Notes: generated from the letters alone by a model not told the origin. Positions 24,654-33,573 are shown, counted from the first letter of the stretch. The stretch is 64,000 nt of DNA from Thermococcus piezophilus (GCF_001647085.1 NZ_CP015520.1:1508219-1572218); one strand, 5' to 3'. Numbers and translations: made by a program.

Positions 24654-25994
24654 ATGCTCTGCAACCAGTGTTCGATGAGCCTGAGTGGTGGCTGTACCGT
24701 TAGGGGCGTGTGCGGAAAAGACCCGGACTTGAACTCCCTTCAGGAAGCGCTGCTCTATGGAATAAAGGGCACCGCCGCCTACTACTACCATGCGCTCGAG
24801 GTTGGCTATGACAATCCAGAGATTGGCCACTTCCTTGCCGAGGCCCTATACTCTACCCTGACTAACGTCAACTTCGACAAAAACCGCTTCCTTGGGCTCA
24901 TCCTTGAGAACGGAAGAATCCATCTCGAGGCCATGAAGCTTCTGGATAGGGCGTATGTTGAGACCTTCGGAAGGCCGGAGCCCGTGAAAGTGCCCACTGG
25001 CACCGAGGAAGGTCACGGCATCCTCGTCACGGGTCACAGCTATAAGGCGTTGTACGAGCTTCTCAAGCAGATTGAAGAGATGGGACTCGATGATGACATC
25101 AGGGTCTACACCCACGCAGAAATGTTCCCCGCCCACGCCTATCCCAAACTGAGGAAGTTCAAATCGCTCTACGGCAACTGGGGCGGGAGCTGGCTGTACC
25201 AGAGAAAGGAGTTTGCAGAATTCCCCGGTGTTATACTAGGAACGAGCAACTGCGTCCAGCAGCCGACAAAGGCCTACGCGGACAGAATATTCACAGTTGG
25301 AATAGCTGGCCTTGAGGGAGTCCCACACATTAGGGACTACGACTTCGAGCCTTTGATAAAGAGGGCTCTGGAAACCCCGAGGATGGAAAAAATTGAGGGG
25401 GGACAGCTTCTCACGGGCTTCCATCACACCAATGTGCTGGCCATGAAAGATAAGCTCATAGAGCTCATCCAAGAGGGCAAGATACGGCACATCTTCGTCG
25501 TCGGTGGCTGTGATACGCCCCACAAGGGCATGGGCTACTACGAGAGGCTCACAGAGCTCATTCCTGACGATGCCATAATACTCTCGGCCGCCTGTGGAAA
25601 GTTCCGCTACAACGCGAGGGACTACGGGACGATCGAGGGCATTCCAAGGTTCCTGGACTTCGGCCAGTGCAACAACGTCTACTCGATAATAGAGATAGCA
25701 CTAGCTCTGGCAAGCGAGCTCGGAACCGACGTTAACTCACTCCCCGTCAGCATAGTACTGTCGTGGATGGAGCAGAAGGCCATCGGCATACTTTACACCC
25801 TTCTGTACTTGGGAGTGAAGGGTATTTACATAGGTCCAAAAGCGCCAGAATTCCTAACGCCAAACGTTTTCGAAATCCTAAGGAAGCAGTTTGACCTTAG
25901 ATTAACTGGTGACCCAGAGAAGGATCTGAAAGACATGCTCAGCAAGGGAATAAGGGTGGAAGATTGGGCCATCTCAGTGGAGGAGGTGGATTAA
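24654..25994 (+). CDS. hcp: Hybrid cluster protein (Hcp, hydroxylamine/NO reductase family)
   Basis: A 446-residue protein. ATG 24654 is chosen because GGAGGTG (24642-24648) precedes it and the product then begins MLCNQCSMS. N-terminal Cys3, Cys6, Cys14 and Cys20 ligate the first Fe-S cluster. Hybrid-cluster residues lie in GHSYKAL, HAEMFPAHAYPKL, GTSNCVQQP, VGGCDTPHKG, SAACGKFRYN and LDFGQCNN. Hcp reduces hydroxylamine and NO and supports nitrosative or oxidative stress defence in anaerobes. The lack of the helical insert makes it the short archaeal type. The promoter has a perfect palindrome shared with the genes downstream. Confidence 0.93.
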   Translation: MLCNQCSMSLSGGCTVRGVCGKDPDLNSLQEALLYGIKGTAAYYYHALEVGYDNPEIGHFLAEALYSTLTNVNFDKNRFLGLILENGRIHLEAMKLLDRAYVETFGRPEPVKVPTGTEEGHGILVTGHSYKALYELLKQIEEMGLDDDIRVYTHAEMFPAHAYPKLRKFKSLYGNWGGSWLYQRKEFAEFPGVILGTSNCVQQPTKAYADRIFTVGIAGLEGVPHIRDYDFEPLIKRALETPRMEKIEGGQLLTGFHHTNVLAMKDKLIELIQEGKIRHIFVVGGCDTPHKGMGYYERLTELIPDDAIILSAACGKFRYNARDYGTIEGIPRFLDFGQCNNVYSIIEIALALASELGTDVNSLPVSIVLSWMEQKAIGILYTLLYLGVKGIYIGPKAPEFLTPNVFEILRKQFDLRLTGDPEKDLKDMLSKGIRVEDWAISVEEVD

Positions 25995-26468
25995 TTCCTC
26001 GCCTCCAGTTTTTCAATTCTTCTATCATGGCCTTGAACTTCTCGTCGCTCATACCGAGAAGCTTTTTGGCCTGCCTAAGGGCCACTGTTCTGACCAGGTT
26101 TTCCTCATCACAGGGTTATGGGGCGGAGAGAAGCCATACTTGACGAGTATCTCAAGGGACTGAGGATAGGCCTTGAGAAGCTTGGCCACGTTGGTGTCTT
26201 CTGTTATCTCATCCAGCCTATCGTCGCACTCTTTAACTTTCATCTTAAATTCCTTCGAGCTTTCGGTCTTCGTAACTTTGAGGACGAAGAAACCGCCGAC
26301 TTCCCTAACTTCAATGTCATATCCTGCCTCCTCCAACTTAGGAATCAAGTCAACGAAAGGTCTGCCGCCTATAACCTCAAGTGTATCCCCGACCTTGAGC
26401 TTCCCGAGGCTCTCGAGGATCATAACAGCTGGTTGGGGAGGTTTCAAGCCCCTAACATCAAGCATCAT
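25940..26468 (-). pseudogene. DUF2249 + DUF1858 protein gene with frameshift
   Basis: ATG 26468 (after GGTGAGCG) starts MMLDVRGLKPPQPAVMILES, a SirA/TusA-like DUF2249 domain (to about residue 55). A DUF1858 domain begins at about residue 88 (ITEDTNVAKLLKAYPQSLEI, VKYGFSPPHNPVMRK). The native frame stops at 26049 after an atypical tail. Shifting one base at the AAAA run near 26099 restores the normal DUF1858 end (LVRTVALRQAKKLLGMSDEK), read on into the hcp 3' end (stop about 25940). This looks like a single-base deletion, either real or an error. Such proteins accompany hemerythrin/DUF438 proteins and may handle NO- or sulfur-linked chemistry. Confidence 0.7.
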
Positions 26469-26488
26469 TTTCGCTCACCGTTCGAATG

Positions 26489-26504
26489 TATGACACGCGG
26501 CATA
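26489..26504 (-). promoter_or_regulatory. Palindromic operator upstream of DUF2249/DUF1858 gene
   Basis: TATGACACGCGGCATA differs at two positions from the perfect hcp palindrome TATGACACGTGTCATA. It lies 21 bases upstream of the DUF2249 start, close to the expected transcription start. It was found by comparing the three promoters of this gene group by eye. Confidence 0.55.
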
Positions 26505-26575
26505 TAATCTTTACTGGTCAGGATTGTTTAGTTTTCTATGTTCAGATATGTCCAGAAATACTTATAAGCGCCATC

Positions 26576-26591
26576 TATGACATATGTCATG
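26576..26591 (+). promoter_or_regulatory. Palindromic operator at DUF438 gene
   Basis: The perfect palindrome ATGACATATGTCAT (26577-26590) follows a TATA-like ACTTATAAG (26560-26568) by about eight bases and precedes ATG 26604. It resembles the hcp operator except for the central two bases (TA instead of CG). Its position overlapping the likely transcription start suggests repression. Confidence 0.6.
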
Positions 26592-26603
26592 AAGGTGACT
26601 AAG

Positions 26604-27938
26604 ATGACCGAGTTACTGAACAACAGGGAGTATAAGAAGGAGCAGCTCAAGAATCTGCTCAAAAAGATACACGAGGGAGAAGAGGTAAACAAGCTGAAGA
26701 CTGAGTTTAAGGCAGTCTTAAGTAGCATCTCCCCCCTTGAAATCCCGCTCATCGAGCAGGAGCTGGTGAAGGAAGGCATCTCCGCTAAGGAGATAGCCAA
26801 GATGTGCGACATCCATGTCGAGCTCTTCCGCGAGGCAGTTTCGGGTACTGACGAGCTCGAAGAGAAGGATCTTCCAGAGGGACATCCGCTCAGGACTCTC
26901 TACGAGGAGAACCATGAGATAATGAAGGACGCCGAAATGCTTAATCTTTACGCCTCGACACTGGTCAACACCAAGGACGATCTCATGAGGAAAGAAATCC
27001 TCGGCGTTCTTGAGGAGATAGTGGGCAACCTCAGGAAGGTCGGCTTCACCCACTACAACCGCGAAGAGATGCTCATTTTCCCATACATCGAGCGCCGCGG
27101 CCTGACGGCAATAGCAACCGTCCTCTGGATGAAGCATGACGAGATAAGGTTCATGATAAAGCACCTCACCGAGCTTTTAAGGAAGAGGGAGGAGATGCCC
27201 TGGGAAGAGTTCGTCACGAAGTTCAAGGAAAAGGCAAACGAGGCGGCTTTTGCCCTAACTGACATGGTCTTCAGGGAAAACAACATATTCTATCCCACCG
27301 TTAAGGCCCTGCTGAGCGAGGGTGAGTGGAAGGCTATAAGATTTCAGGAAGACGAGTTTGGCTACTACAAAGTCCAGCCAAAGGAGTGGAACCCCGACGT
27401 TGAGCCCCTTCACCCCTGGCAGATTGACCCGACGCTGAATGCAGAGCAGCTCCTCGGCCTTCCAAAGGAGGTTCAGCAGGCCCTTAAGGGACAGCCGCTG
27501 GAGTTTGACAAAGCTGAGCTCAAACGTGAGGACGACATAGACCTTGGAACCGGCTACGTTAACGTCGAGGAACTCAAGGCAATATTCGAGGCCCTTCCGG
27601 TTGATGTGACCTTTATAGACAAGGACGACCGCGTGAGGTTCTTTTCGCCAGGCGAGAGGATATTCACGCGCTCGTTGAGCGTCCTTGGAAGGCCCGTCCA
27701 TCTCTGCCATCCACCTAAGAGCGTCCACATAGTGAACAAAATCCTCGAGGCCTTCAAAGAGGGCAGGGAGAAAGAGTCCACCTTCTGGATACGCATGGGG
27801 CCGAAGTACGTTTACATCAAATACGTGCCGCTCTTCGATGATAACGGTGAATACCTCGGGACCCTTGAGATTACGATGGACATCGCCCCGTATAAGAAAA
27901 TTGAAGGCGAAAAGAGGCTTCTCGACTGGAGGAATTGA
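26604..27938 (+). CDS. DUF438-hemerythrin-PAS protein
   Basis: A 444-residue cytoplasmic protein. Residues of about 1-75 are DUF438 (REYKKEQLKNLLKKIHEGEE). About 85-225 is a hemerythrin-like HHE domain with His in LYEENHEIMKD, FTHYNREEMLIFP and WMKHDEIRFMIKHL, which may bind a di-iron site. The C-terminal PAS domain (about 325-440) has VDVTFIDKDDRVRFFSPGER and IKYVPLFDDNGEYLGT. It probably senses or scavenges NO or O2. ATG 26604 follows AAGGTGACTAAG and is preferred over upstream in-frame ATGs that lie inside the palindrome. It is first in an operon with a cupin and an M24-like gene. Confidence 0.88.
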   Translation: MTELLNNREYKKEQLKNLLKKIHEGEEVNKLKTEFKAVLSSISPLEIPLIEQELVKEGISAKEIAKMCDIHVELFREAVSGTDELEEKDLPEGHPLRTLYEENHEIMKDAEMLNLYASTLVNTKDDLMRKEILGVLEEIVGNLRKVGFTHYNREEMLIFPYIERRGLTAIATVLWMKHDEIRFMIKHLTELLRKREEMPWEEFVTKFKEKANEAAFALTDMVFRENNIFYPTVKALLSEGEWKAIRFQEDEFGYYKVQPKEWNPDVEPLHPWQIDPTLNAEQLLGLPKEVQQALKGQPLEFDKAELKREDDIDLGTGYVNVEELKAIFEALPVDVTFIDKDDRVRFFSPGERIFTRSLSVLGRPVHLCHPPKSVHIVNKILEAFKEGREKESTFWIRMGPKYVYIKYVPLFDDNGEYLGTLEITMDIAPYKKIEGEKRLLDWRN

Positions 27939-27939
27939 G

Positions 27940-28251
27940 ATGATTGTTGTTAACGTCGAAAACGCCGAAGGGGTCGAAAACCCTCACGGAGTGGACGTTA
28001 GAAAGCTCCTCGCGATGGAGAAAGTCAGCGTGCTCCACGTGAGCCTAAAACCCGGTGAAGAGCTCAAGAAGCACTCCACTTCAGTGGATGCCTTTCTCTA
28101 CGTGCTCAAGGGAAGGGGTGTGGTAGAAGTCGGTGAGGAGAGAGCAGAGGTTAAGAAGGGATACCTCGTATACTTACCTAAGAACATCCCCCACAGCGTC
28201 TCGAACGCTGGAAGCATGGAGATGTCCTTTCTCGTCGTTAAGGTGGTGTGA
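27940..28251 (+). CDS. Cupin-domain protein
   Basis: A 103-residue single cupin. Motif 1 is HVSLKPGEELKKHSTSVDAFLY with one clear His (the second usual His is replaced by Ser/Val context), and motif 2 is YLPKNIPHSVSNAG with His. Metal binding is therefore possible but reduced. ATG 27940 follows GGAGGAATTGAG and lies one base after the DUF438 stop. It probably acts with its operon partners in stress metabolism; the substrate is unknown. Confidence 0.8.
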   Translation: MIVVNVENAEGVENPHGVDVRKLLAMEKVSVLHVSLKPGEELKKHSTSVDAFLYVLKGRGVVEVGEERAEVKKGYLVYLPKNIPHSVSNAGSMEMSFLVVKVV

Positions 28252-28254
28252 AAA

Positions 28255-29331
28255 ATGAGGGGAAATCCCGAGATATTTCGGAAAAGGGTCGAGCGCTTCC
28301 AGGAGCTTTTAAGGGATAATGAGATAGACGGGGCAGTCATCAGAACTCTGTCGAGCTTTATCTACTTCACCGGCACCAAGTGGCTCCGTCCAAGCATCCT
28401 TATTCCGGCCGAAGGGGAACCGATCGTTTACGTCGTCAAGGGCGAGGCCGAGGAGTTCAAGCGGAGGAGCTGGATTGAGAATGTCGTCGAGTTCCGGAAG
28501 GTCGAGGACTTGATGGCCGGTGTGGTGAGCTGGATACACGGTAATGGCATGGAGCGTGTCGGTTTAGAGTTCGGCGTAGAGAGGGACGCCTACTTAATCT
28601 TCCTCAAGATATTCCAGCGGCTGAATCCAACGGTTGAGATAGTGGATATCCTTGATCTCACGATGGGCCTCAGGATTATAAAGGATGAATGGGAGCTCGA
28701 CAATATCAGGAAAGCTGGAAAGATAGCCCAGAAGGGTATGAAGGTTTCAGAGGATGTTATAAAGCCTGGCATGAGCGAGCTCGAGATAGCGGCCGAGGTT
28801 ATGCGCGAGCTCATGCTCAACGGCAGTGAAGATCCCAAGGTTTATGTCTCAACAACACCAAGGGCCCACGCAGAGCCCTTCAGGGACTTGAAAGTAAAGG
28901 AGAACGGTGTCGTTACGGTCGTCATAGGGGCAGACTGGAACCATTATTATGCGAACATGGCGAGGACTTTCGTGGTCGGCGATCCCGGTGAGAGTGTCAG
29001 AAAAGCCATTGAGGTCAAGGAAGAGGCTTACAGACTTGCGCTGGAGGAAACCAGAATCGGCGTTCCCCTTTCGGCAGTGGAGAAGAAGCTTACGAATTTC
29101 TTCAAGGAGAGGGGCTTTGGTGATGCCTACATAGCTGGCTACACCCACGGAGTCGGTCTGTTAATCGAGGAACCGCCGATAACGACCATCGTCGTTCCAC
29201 AGAGGGCCGCGAAGGTACAAGAGAATATGGTTCTCACAATAATCCACCCGCCGCTCATGATTACCGAAGGGGCCATAAAGAAGGAGGACACCTACATCGT
29301 AAAGGAAAACGGCATTGAGAGGGTCACCTAA
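28255..29331 (+). CDS. M24-fold (Xaa-Pro peptidase/creatinase-like) protein lacking metal ligands
   Basis: A 358-residue protein with a creatinase N-terminal domain (about 10-130) and a pita-bread M24 domain (about 140-358). The M24 metal ligands of prolidases are D, D, H, E, E. In the aligned stretches VVIGADWNHYYANMARTF and LTIIHPPLMITEG, both Asp (now Val and Asn) and one Glu (now His) appear replaced. The His of YTHGVGLLIEEPP and the late Glu of KKEDTYIV remain. It is therefore probably not a metallopeptidase. Creatinase, the metal-free relative, suggests a C-N hydrolase role. It is the third gene of the DUF438 operon, three bases after the cupin stop. Confidence 0.8.
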   Translation: MRGNPEIFRKRVERFQELLRDNEIDGAVIRTLSSFIYFTGTKWLRPSILIPAEGEPIVYVVKGEAEEFKRRSWIENVVEFRKVEDLMAGVVSWIHGNGMERVGLEFGVERDAYLIFLKIFQRLNPTVEIVDILDLTMGLRIIKDEWELDNIRKAGKIAQKGMKVSEDVIKPGMSELEIAAEVMRELMLNGSEDPKVYVSTTPRAHAEPFRDLKVKENGVVTVVIGADWNHYYANMARTFVVGDPGESVRKAIEVKEEAYRLALEETRIGVPLSAVEKKLTNFFKERGFGDAYIAGYTHGVGLLIEEPPITTIVVPQRAAKVQENMVLTIIHPPLMITEGAIKKEDTYIVKENGIERVT

Positions 29332-29789
29332 AACACCCTTGCGTAGCCCCACTTCCGGACGCTCGTCAGGATTGATGTTTCCGTGCTCCTTATTCCCTCG
29401 ATCTTTCCCAGCTTTTCTATTAGAAAGCTCTCCAGCTCCTGCAAATCCTTCACCGTTACCTGCATGAGTATGTCGTGCGCTCCTGTGGCTATGCCGAGAA
29501 CATCAACTTCAGGCAGCTTGCTTAGCTCTTCCGCTGCTTGCTTTATTTTGTTTGGCTCGATGTCAACGGCTATGAATGCCACTATGTTATAGCCCGCCTT
29601 GAATGGGTTTATCAGTGCCGCGAACTTTCTTATGATTCCCCTTTCCAAGAGCTTCTTCACGCGGAGCCTTACCGTCGATTCAGGTATTCTGAGCCTCCTC
29701 GCTATCTCCGAGTAACTCGCCCTCCCGTCCTCCTGGAGGATGTAGAGTATCATCCTATCGAGTTCGTTAAGGTGTTCATTCTCCCGCAT
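29328..29789 (-). CDS. Lrp/AsnC family transcriptional regulator
   Basis: A 153-residue regulator with an N-terminal HTH (LDRMILYILQEDGRASYSEI, RIPESTVRLRVKKLLERG) and a C-terminal RAM ligand-binding domain (VDVLGIATGAHDILMQVTV). Such proteins respond to amino acids. It is divergent from the broken aminotransferase gene and convergent with the M24-like gene, overlapping it by four bases. Control of the adjacent aminotransferase promoter is likely from position alone. Confidence 0.92.
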   Translation of the reverse strand: MRENEHLNELDRMILYILQEDGRASYSEIARRLRIPESTVRLRVKKLLERGIIRKFAALINPFKAGYNIVAFIAVDIEPNKIKQAAEELSKLPEVDVLGIATGAHDILMQVTVKDLQELESFLIEKLGKIEGIRSTETSILTSVRKWGYARVF

Positions 29790-29908
29790 TATGCAGCCAC
29801 CTATTCTGTTAATTCGACATTAAGGTCTTAAGCTTTTCTGCGAATTCACCAAAATTTGGGCGAAATTACTATTAAGTCTACAACGTGTATAGCATTGGAG
29901 GTGAGATT

Positions 29909-31174
29909 ATGGAGATGAAATAATCAGGAGGTATTCAATGGTATTTCCCAAGGCAGCGCGCGTTACCTATGCCCCTATAGTCGGAGTGAGGGCTGAAAAC
30001 GCCAAAGTGTGGGACATCGAGGGGAGGGAATACATAGACTTCCTGAGCAACGCTGCTGTCCAGAACGTCGGCCACAACAACCCGCGCGTCGTGAATGCCG
30101 TTAAAGAGCAGGCCGATAGGCTGATTCATTTCACCTTCATCTACGGCTTTCCAGTCGAGCCCCTGCTCTTGGCAGAAAAGCTCGCCGAGATTTCCCCCAT
30201 AGAGAATCCTAAAATCTCCTTTGGTCTCAGCGGAAGCGATGCCAAAGATGGGGCAATAAAGTTCGCGAGGGCCTACACTGGGAGACGTTACATCCTCAGC
30301 TACCTAAGGAGCTATTATGGGGCGATGAGTGTCATCGGTTTGGAACTTGAGGTCCGCTCCATCGCAGGAGAGCTAAGTGAAGTTCACTACATTCCTTACC
30401 CACACTGCTACCGCTGTCCCTTGGCAAGGAGCCGAGGACCTGCCACATGGAGTGTGTTGAGTATCTGAAAGAGAAGTTTGAGGGAGAGGTTTACGCAGAG
30501 GGAACGGCTGCACTCTTTGCCGAGCCCATACAAGGCGACGCCGGGATGGTAGTGCCGCCAGAGGGCTACTTCAAAAAAATCAAGCGCATCCTCGATGAGC
30601 ACGGCATTCTCCTCGTGGTGGACGAGATGCAGAGCGGACTGGGTAGGACTGGAAAGTGGTTCGCGATAGAGCATTTCGGCATTACGCCGGATATAATAAC
30701 CTCGCTAAGCCCCTCGGTGGCGGACTGCCCATAAGCGCGATAATAGGTAGGGCCGAGATAATGGACTCCCTGCTACCTCTCGGCCACACCTTCACGCTGA
30801 GCGACAATTCCGTGACGAGCAGGGCTGCTTTGGCAGTCATCGAGGAGATAGAGGAAAAAGAACTCCTCAAGAGGGTGGAAAAGCTTGGAGAGTACACCTA
30901 AAGGCGGCTCGAGAAAATGAAGGAAGAGCACGAGCTAATCGGAGATGTCCGCGGTCTCGGTCTGATGCTTGGGGTTGATCTCGTGAAAGACAGGGAGACA
31001 AAGGAGAGGGCCTACGATGAGGCGAAGAAGGTCGTCTGGCGTGCCTACGAGCTCGGACTCATCCTCGCGTTCCTTCAGGGCAATGTGCTGAGAATCCAGC
31101 CGCCGCTAACGATAGAGGAGGAGCTTTTGGAGGATGGTCTTAACAGGCTGGAACAGGCTATAGCAGAATGTTGA
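29909..31174 (+). pseudogene. Class III aminotransferase gene, decayed
   Basis: The remains of a PLP-dependent class III aminotransferase of about 440 residues, in the Thermococcales branch that includes omega-aminotransferases and amino acid racemases. Recognisable parts in order are [92 protein letters not shown] and [19 protein letters not shown]. Lesions include a frameshift after the first codons (ATG 29909, GGAGGTGAG before it), a frameshift near 30430, another near 30705 just before the catalytic Lys segment AKPLGGG, and TAA at 30899-30901. Several independent lesions make sequence error unlikely as the sole cause. Confidence 0.88.
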
Positions 31175-31302
31175 GAACGGTAAGGTCTCCGACAACGTGC
31201 TATCAAAGATGCAGGGCTGGTAAACTTTGACAAATTTTTGTTAATCTTGCGCTTTTCCGAAAACTTTTTAAACAAATTCTGACACAGCTCGAGCGGGCTT
31301 CA

Positions 31303-32604
31303 ATGGAGGCTGCGGAGTTTGAAAAGAAAGGTGCTTTGAAGTTTGGAATTGATGACAGGGTTGAGCCTTTGAAGGCTTTGGTTTTTGGTCTTCAGCATGT
31401 TCTGGCGATGTTTGGAGCAACTGTCACTGTCCCGCTGGTCGTGGGCGGTGCAATAGGTCTCAGCGGCGACCAGGTTGCCCTCATGATACAGGCGGTTCTT
31501 CTGGCCATGGGCATCGCGACACTTCTGCAGACGACGATAGGCTCGCGCTACCCGATAGTCCAGGGTTCGAGCTTCGCCTTCATCCCAGGGTTGATAGCGA
31601 TAGGCTCAACTAATGGCATGGCTGCCATACAGGGTGCACTTATCGTGGGGGGCTTGATTGAAGCGACTATAGGCTGGCTCGGTATAATCGGCAAGGTCAG
31701 AAAACTCTTCACACCTCTCGTCACAGGAGTTACAATAATGCTCATAGGCTTCAGCCTGGCGGACGTTGCCGTCAAGAACTTCTTCAACTTCTACGCCGAC
31801 CCAAGCGGGAGCACTATTGTAAGCTCCGTCATCGTCGCGGGGGTTACCTTCCTCACCACGGTGTTCGTCGCGCTGAAGGTGAAGGGAAGCCTCAGGGCCA
31901 TGCCAGTGGTGATAGGTGCGCTCGTTGGCTACGCCGCCAGCATCCCGCTCGGCTTAGCCAACTTCGACCTTGCGAAGAGCCTTCCGGCGTTCAGTCTGCC
32001 CAAGATTCTTCCCTGGGATGAGCCTATCTTTGACACGACGGTAATCGTCATCCTGCTCTTCGCCTTCATGGTGAGCATAATCGAGAGCGTCGGCGACTAC
32101 CATGCCATAGCGACCGTTACCGGCTCGGAGATAACGGAGAAGCACATAGCCCGCGGTATAGGCAGCGAAGGGCTAGCCTGCTCGATAGCCGGCTTTTTGG
32201 GTGCCTGCGGAACAACGAGCTACTCGGAGAATATCGGACTTGTGGCGCTCACCAAAGTGGCGAGCAGGCACGTTGTGCAGGTGGGGGCAGCTATACTGAT
32301 ACTCCTATCGCTGATTCCCAAGTTCGCAGGAGTCTTGGCCTCCATGCCCGCTCCAGTGCTCGGCGGCCTCACACTGGCGCTCTACGGCATGATAAGTGTC
32401 ACTGGGCTTAGATTGATAACCGAAAAAGTGGAGCTCAACGACAGGAACACCCTCATACTGGCAGCCGCACTTATAGCGGGCCTCGGTGCACCCCAGCTTC
32501 CTGCTGAGTTCTTGGCGCACTTTCCGAAGGTTATAGCCAACATACTTGAGTCAGGCATGGCCGTTGGAGCGTTGACGGCAATAATCCTTGACAGGCTCCT
32601 CTAA
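31303..32604 (+). CDS. NCS2 family xanthine/uracil permease
   Basis: A 433-residue transporter with about 12-14 membrane segments. The NCS2 signatures are clear: FGLQHVLAMFGATVTVPLVV near the N-terminus, YPIVQGSSFAFIPGLIAIG, SIIESVGDYHA, and GLACSIAGFLGACGTTSYSE NIG-type sequence near residue 290. The uncharged/glutamate-containing core (SIIESVGD) binds the nucleobase. It probably imports uracil or a purine. TATA-like ACTTTTTAAAC at 31262-31272 precedes ATG 31303. Confidence 0.9.
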   Translation: MEAAEFEKKGALKFGIDDRVEPLKALVFGLQHVLAMFGATVTVPLVVGGAIGLSGDQVALMIQAVLLAMGIATLLQTTIGSRYPIVQGSSFAFIPGLIAIGSTNGMAAIQGALIVGGLIEATIGWLGIIGKVRKLFTPLVTGVTIMLIGFSLADVAVKNFFNFYADPSGSTIVSSVIVAGVTFLTTVFVALKVKGSLRAMPVVIGALVGYAASIPLGLANFDLAKSLPAFSLPKILPWDEPIFDTTVIVILLFAFMVSIIESVGDYHAIATVTGSEITEKHIARGIGSEGLACSIAGFLGACGTTSYSENIGLVALTKVASRHVVQVGAAILILLSLIPKFAGVLASMPAPVLGGLTLALYGMISVTGLRLITEKVELNDRNTLILAAALIAGLGAPQLPAEFLAHFPKVIANILESGMAVGALTAIILDRLL

Positions 32605-32630
32605 GCCTCTATTATTTTTTCAAAAAAAGA
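32605..32630 (+). terminator. T-rich terminator after the permease gene
   Basis: The run TTATTTTTTC directly follows the permease stop codon. Archaeal RNA polymerase terminates at such T-runs without a needed hairpin. Only the sequence supports this. Confidence 0.45.
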
Positions 32631-32646
32631 TTGGGGAAGGAAACCC

Positions 32647-32858
32647 TCACCACGTGATGACCTCTTCGGCGCTCGGTGCAGGTTCCTCACCTATTTCTTC
32701 GGGCATCTTGCTGAAGCCGATGATTATGTATATCTGGGCGATCAGGAGCAAAAAAAGCCGATGAGGACTATGGAGGTTAAAGCCCCCCACCATACCCAGT
32801 TGGCAGCGTCTTTGGGTTCTTTTCACTCCGGACATTTATCCCCAGGAGAGTCCACCAT
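32647..32858 (-). pseudogene. Small single-span membrane protein gene, broken
   Basis: From ATG 32858 the frame reads MVDSPGDKCPE, then TGA, then KEPKDAANWVWWGALTSIVL, a clear start of a membrane helix. A seven-T run (plus-strand AAAAAAA near 32750) then lacks one base, and the frame continues as LLLIAQIYIIIGFSKMPEEI and PSAEEVITW to the stop at 32647. Restored, it would be a protein of about 70 residues with one or two membrane segments. Its role is unknown. One nonsense codon plus one frameshift suggest decay. Confidence 0.65.
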
Positions 32859-32920
32859 AAAGAATAATACCTAATGATCTAAAAAAAGTCCACGATTGGG
32901 AAGGAAAAAGGGAAAGGCTC

Positions 32921-33568
32921 TCACTCCTTCTTTTCCTCGGTCTTTTCAGCTGGTTTTGCGGCTACCTTCTGAGCAGGCTTTGTCGGTGGCTTCGGCGGCC
33001 TGATGCCGTAGCCGAGTATCTTGAACTTCATGACCTCTCCGTCTCTCAGGTAGTAGGTGACCTCCTTCGTTTCATTGTTGAACTTTATCTTCTCCACCGG
33101 GAACCTGTAGTCGGGGAACTTCTCGCTTATCTCCCTGAACTTGTCTGGATGGATTGGAACCCAGTCAAAGAGCTCCAGCTCCTCGTCCTTCCACTCGGTG
33201 GTGAGGATATAGTTCTCGATGAAGTCCAGCGCTCCAGTTGGACAGACGTCGACACAGAACTCACAGAAGGTACACCTGCCGTAGTCTATCTTTGGATGTG
33301 GCCTTTTCTCCATCTTGCCATCCACTTCTATCCAGGTCATCTCTATTGCCCTCGCCGGACATATCTGGCCGCAGAAGTTACAGCCGACACACTTCTTCCA
33401 GTCGAGGGTGTGGAACCCCCTGTAGTCCTTAGCTATCTGTACCCTCTCGTAGGGTATCTTGATGGTAACGGGCTTCTTGAAGAGGTACTTGAGGCCCATC
33501 CAGGGCTTGATGAATGATGGCTTCTTCCTGATTTTCTCCTCTGGGGCGACCTTAAAATCAACCTCCAT
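32921..33568 (-). CDS. mbxN: MBX complex ferredoxin-like subunit MbxN
   Basis: A 215-residue NuoI-like subunit with two [4Fe-4S] motifs, CVGCNFCGQICP and CTFCEFCVDVCP, that pass electrons from ferredoxin to MbxJ. The C-terminal tail is Pro/Lys/Ala-rich (PPKPPTKPAQKVAAKPAEK) and likely disordered. ATG 33568 follows AGGTGATGAAG; ATG 33574 is the alternative. It is the last gene of the 13-gene operon and overlaps mbxL. Confidence 0.9.
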   Translation of the reverse strand: MEVDFKVAPEEKIRKKPSFIKPWMGLKYLFKKPVTIKIPYERVQIAKDYRGFHTLDWKKCVGCNFCGQICPARAIEMTWIEVDGKMEKRPHPKIDYGRCTFCEFCVDVCPTGALDFIENYILTTEWKDEELELFDWVPIHPDKFREISEKFPDYRFPVEKIKFNNETKEVTYYLRDGEVMKFKILGYGIRPPKPPTKPAQKVAAKPAEKTEEKKE

Positions 33569-33573
33569 CTTCA

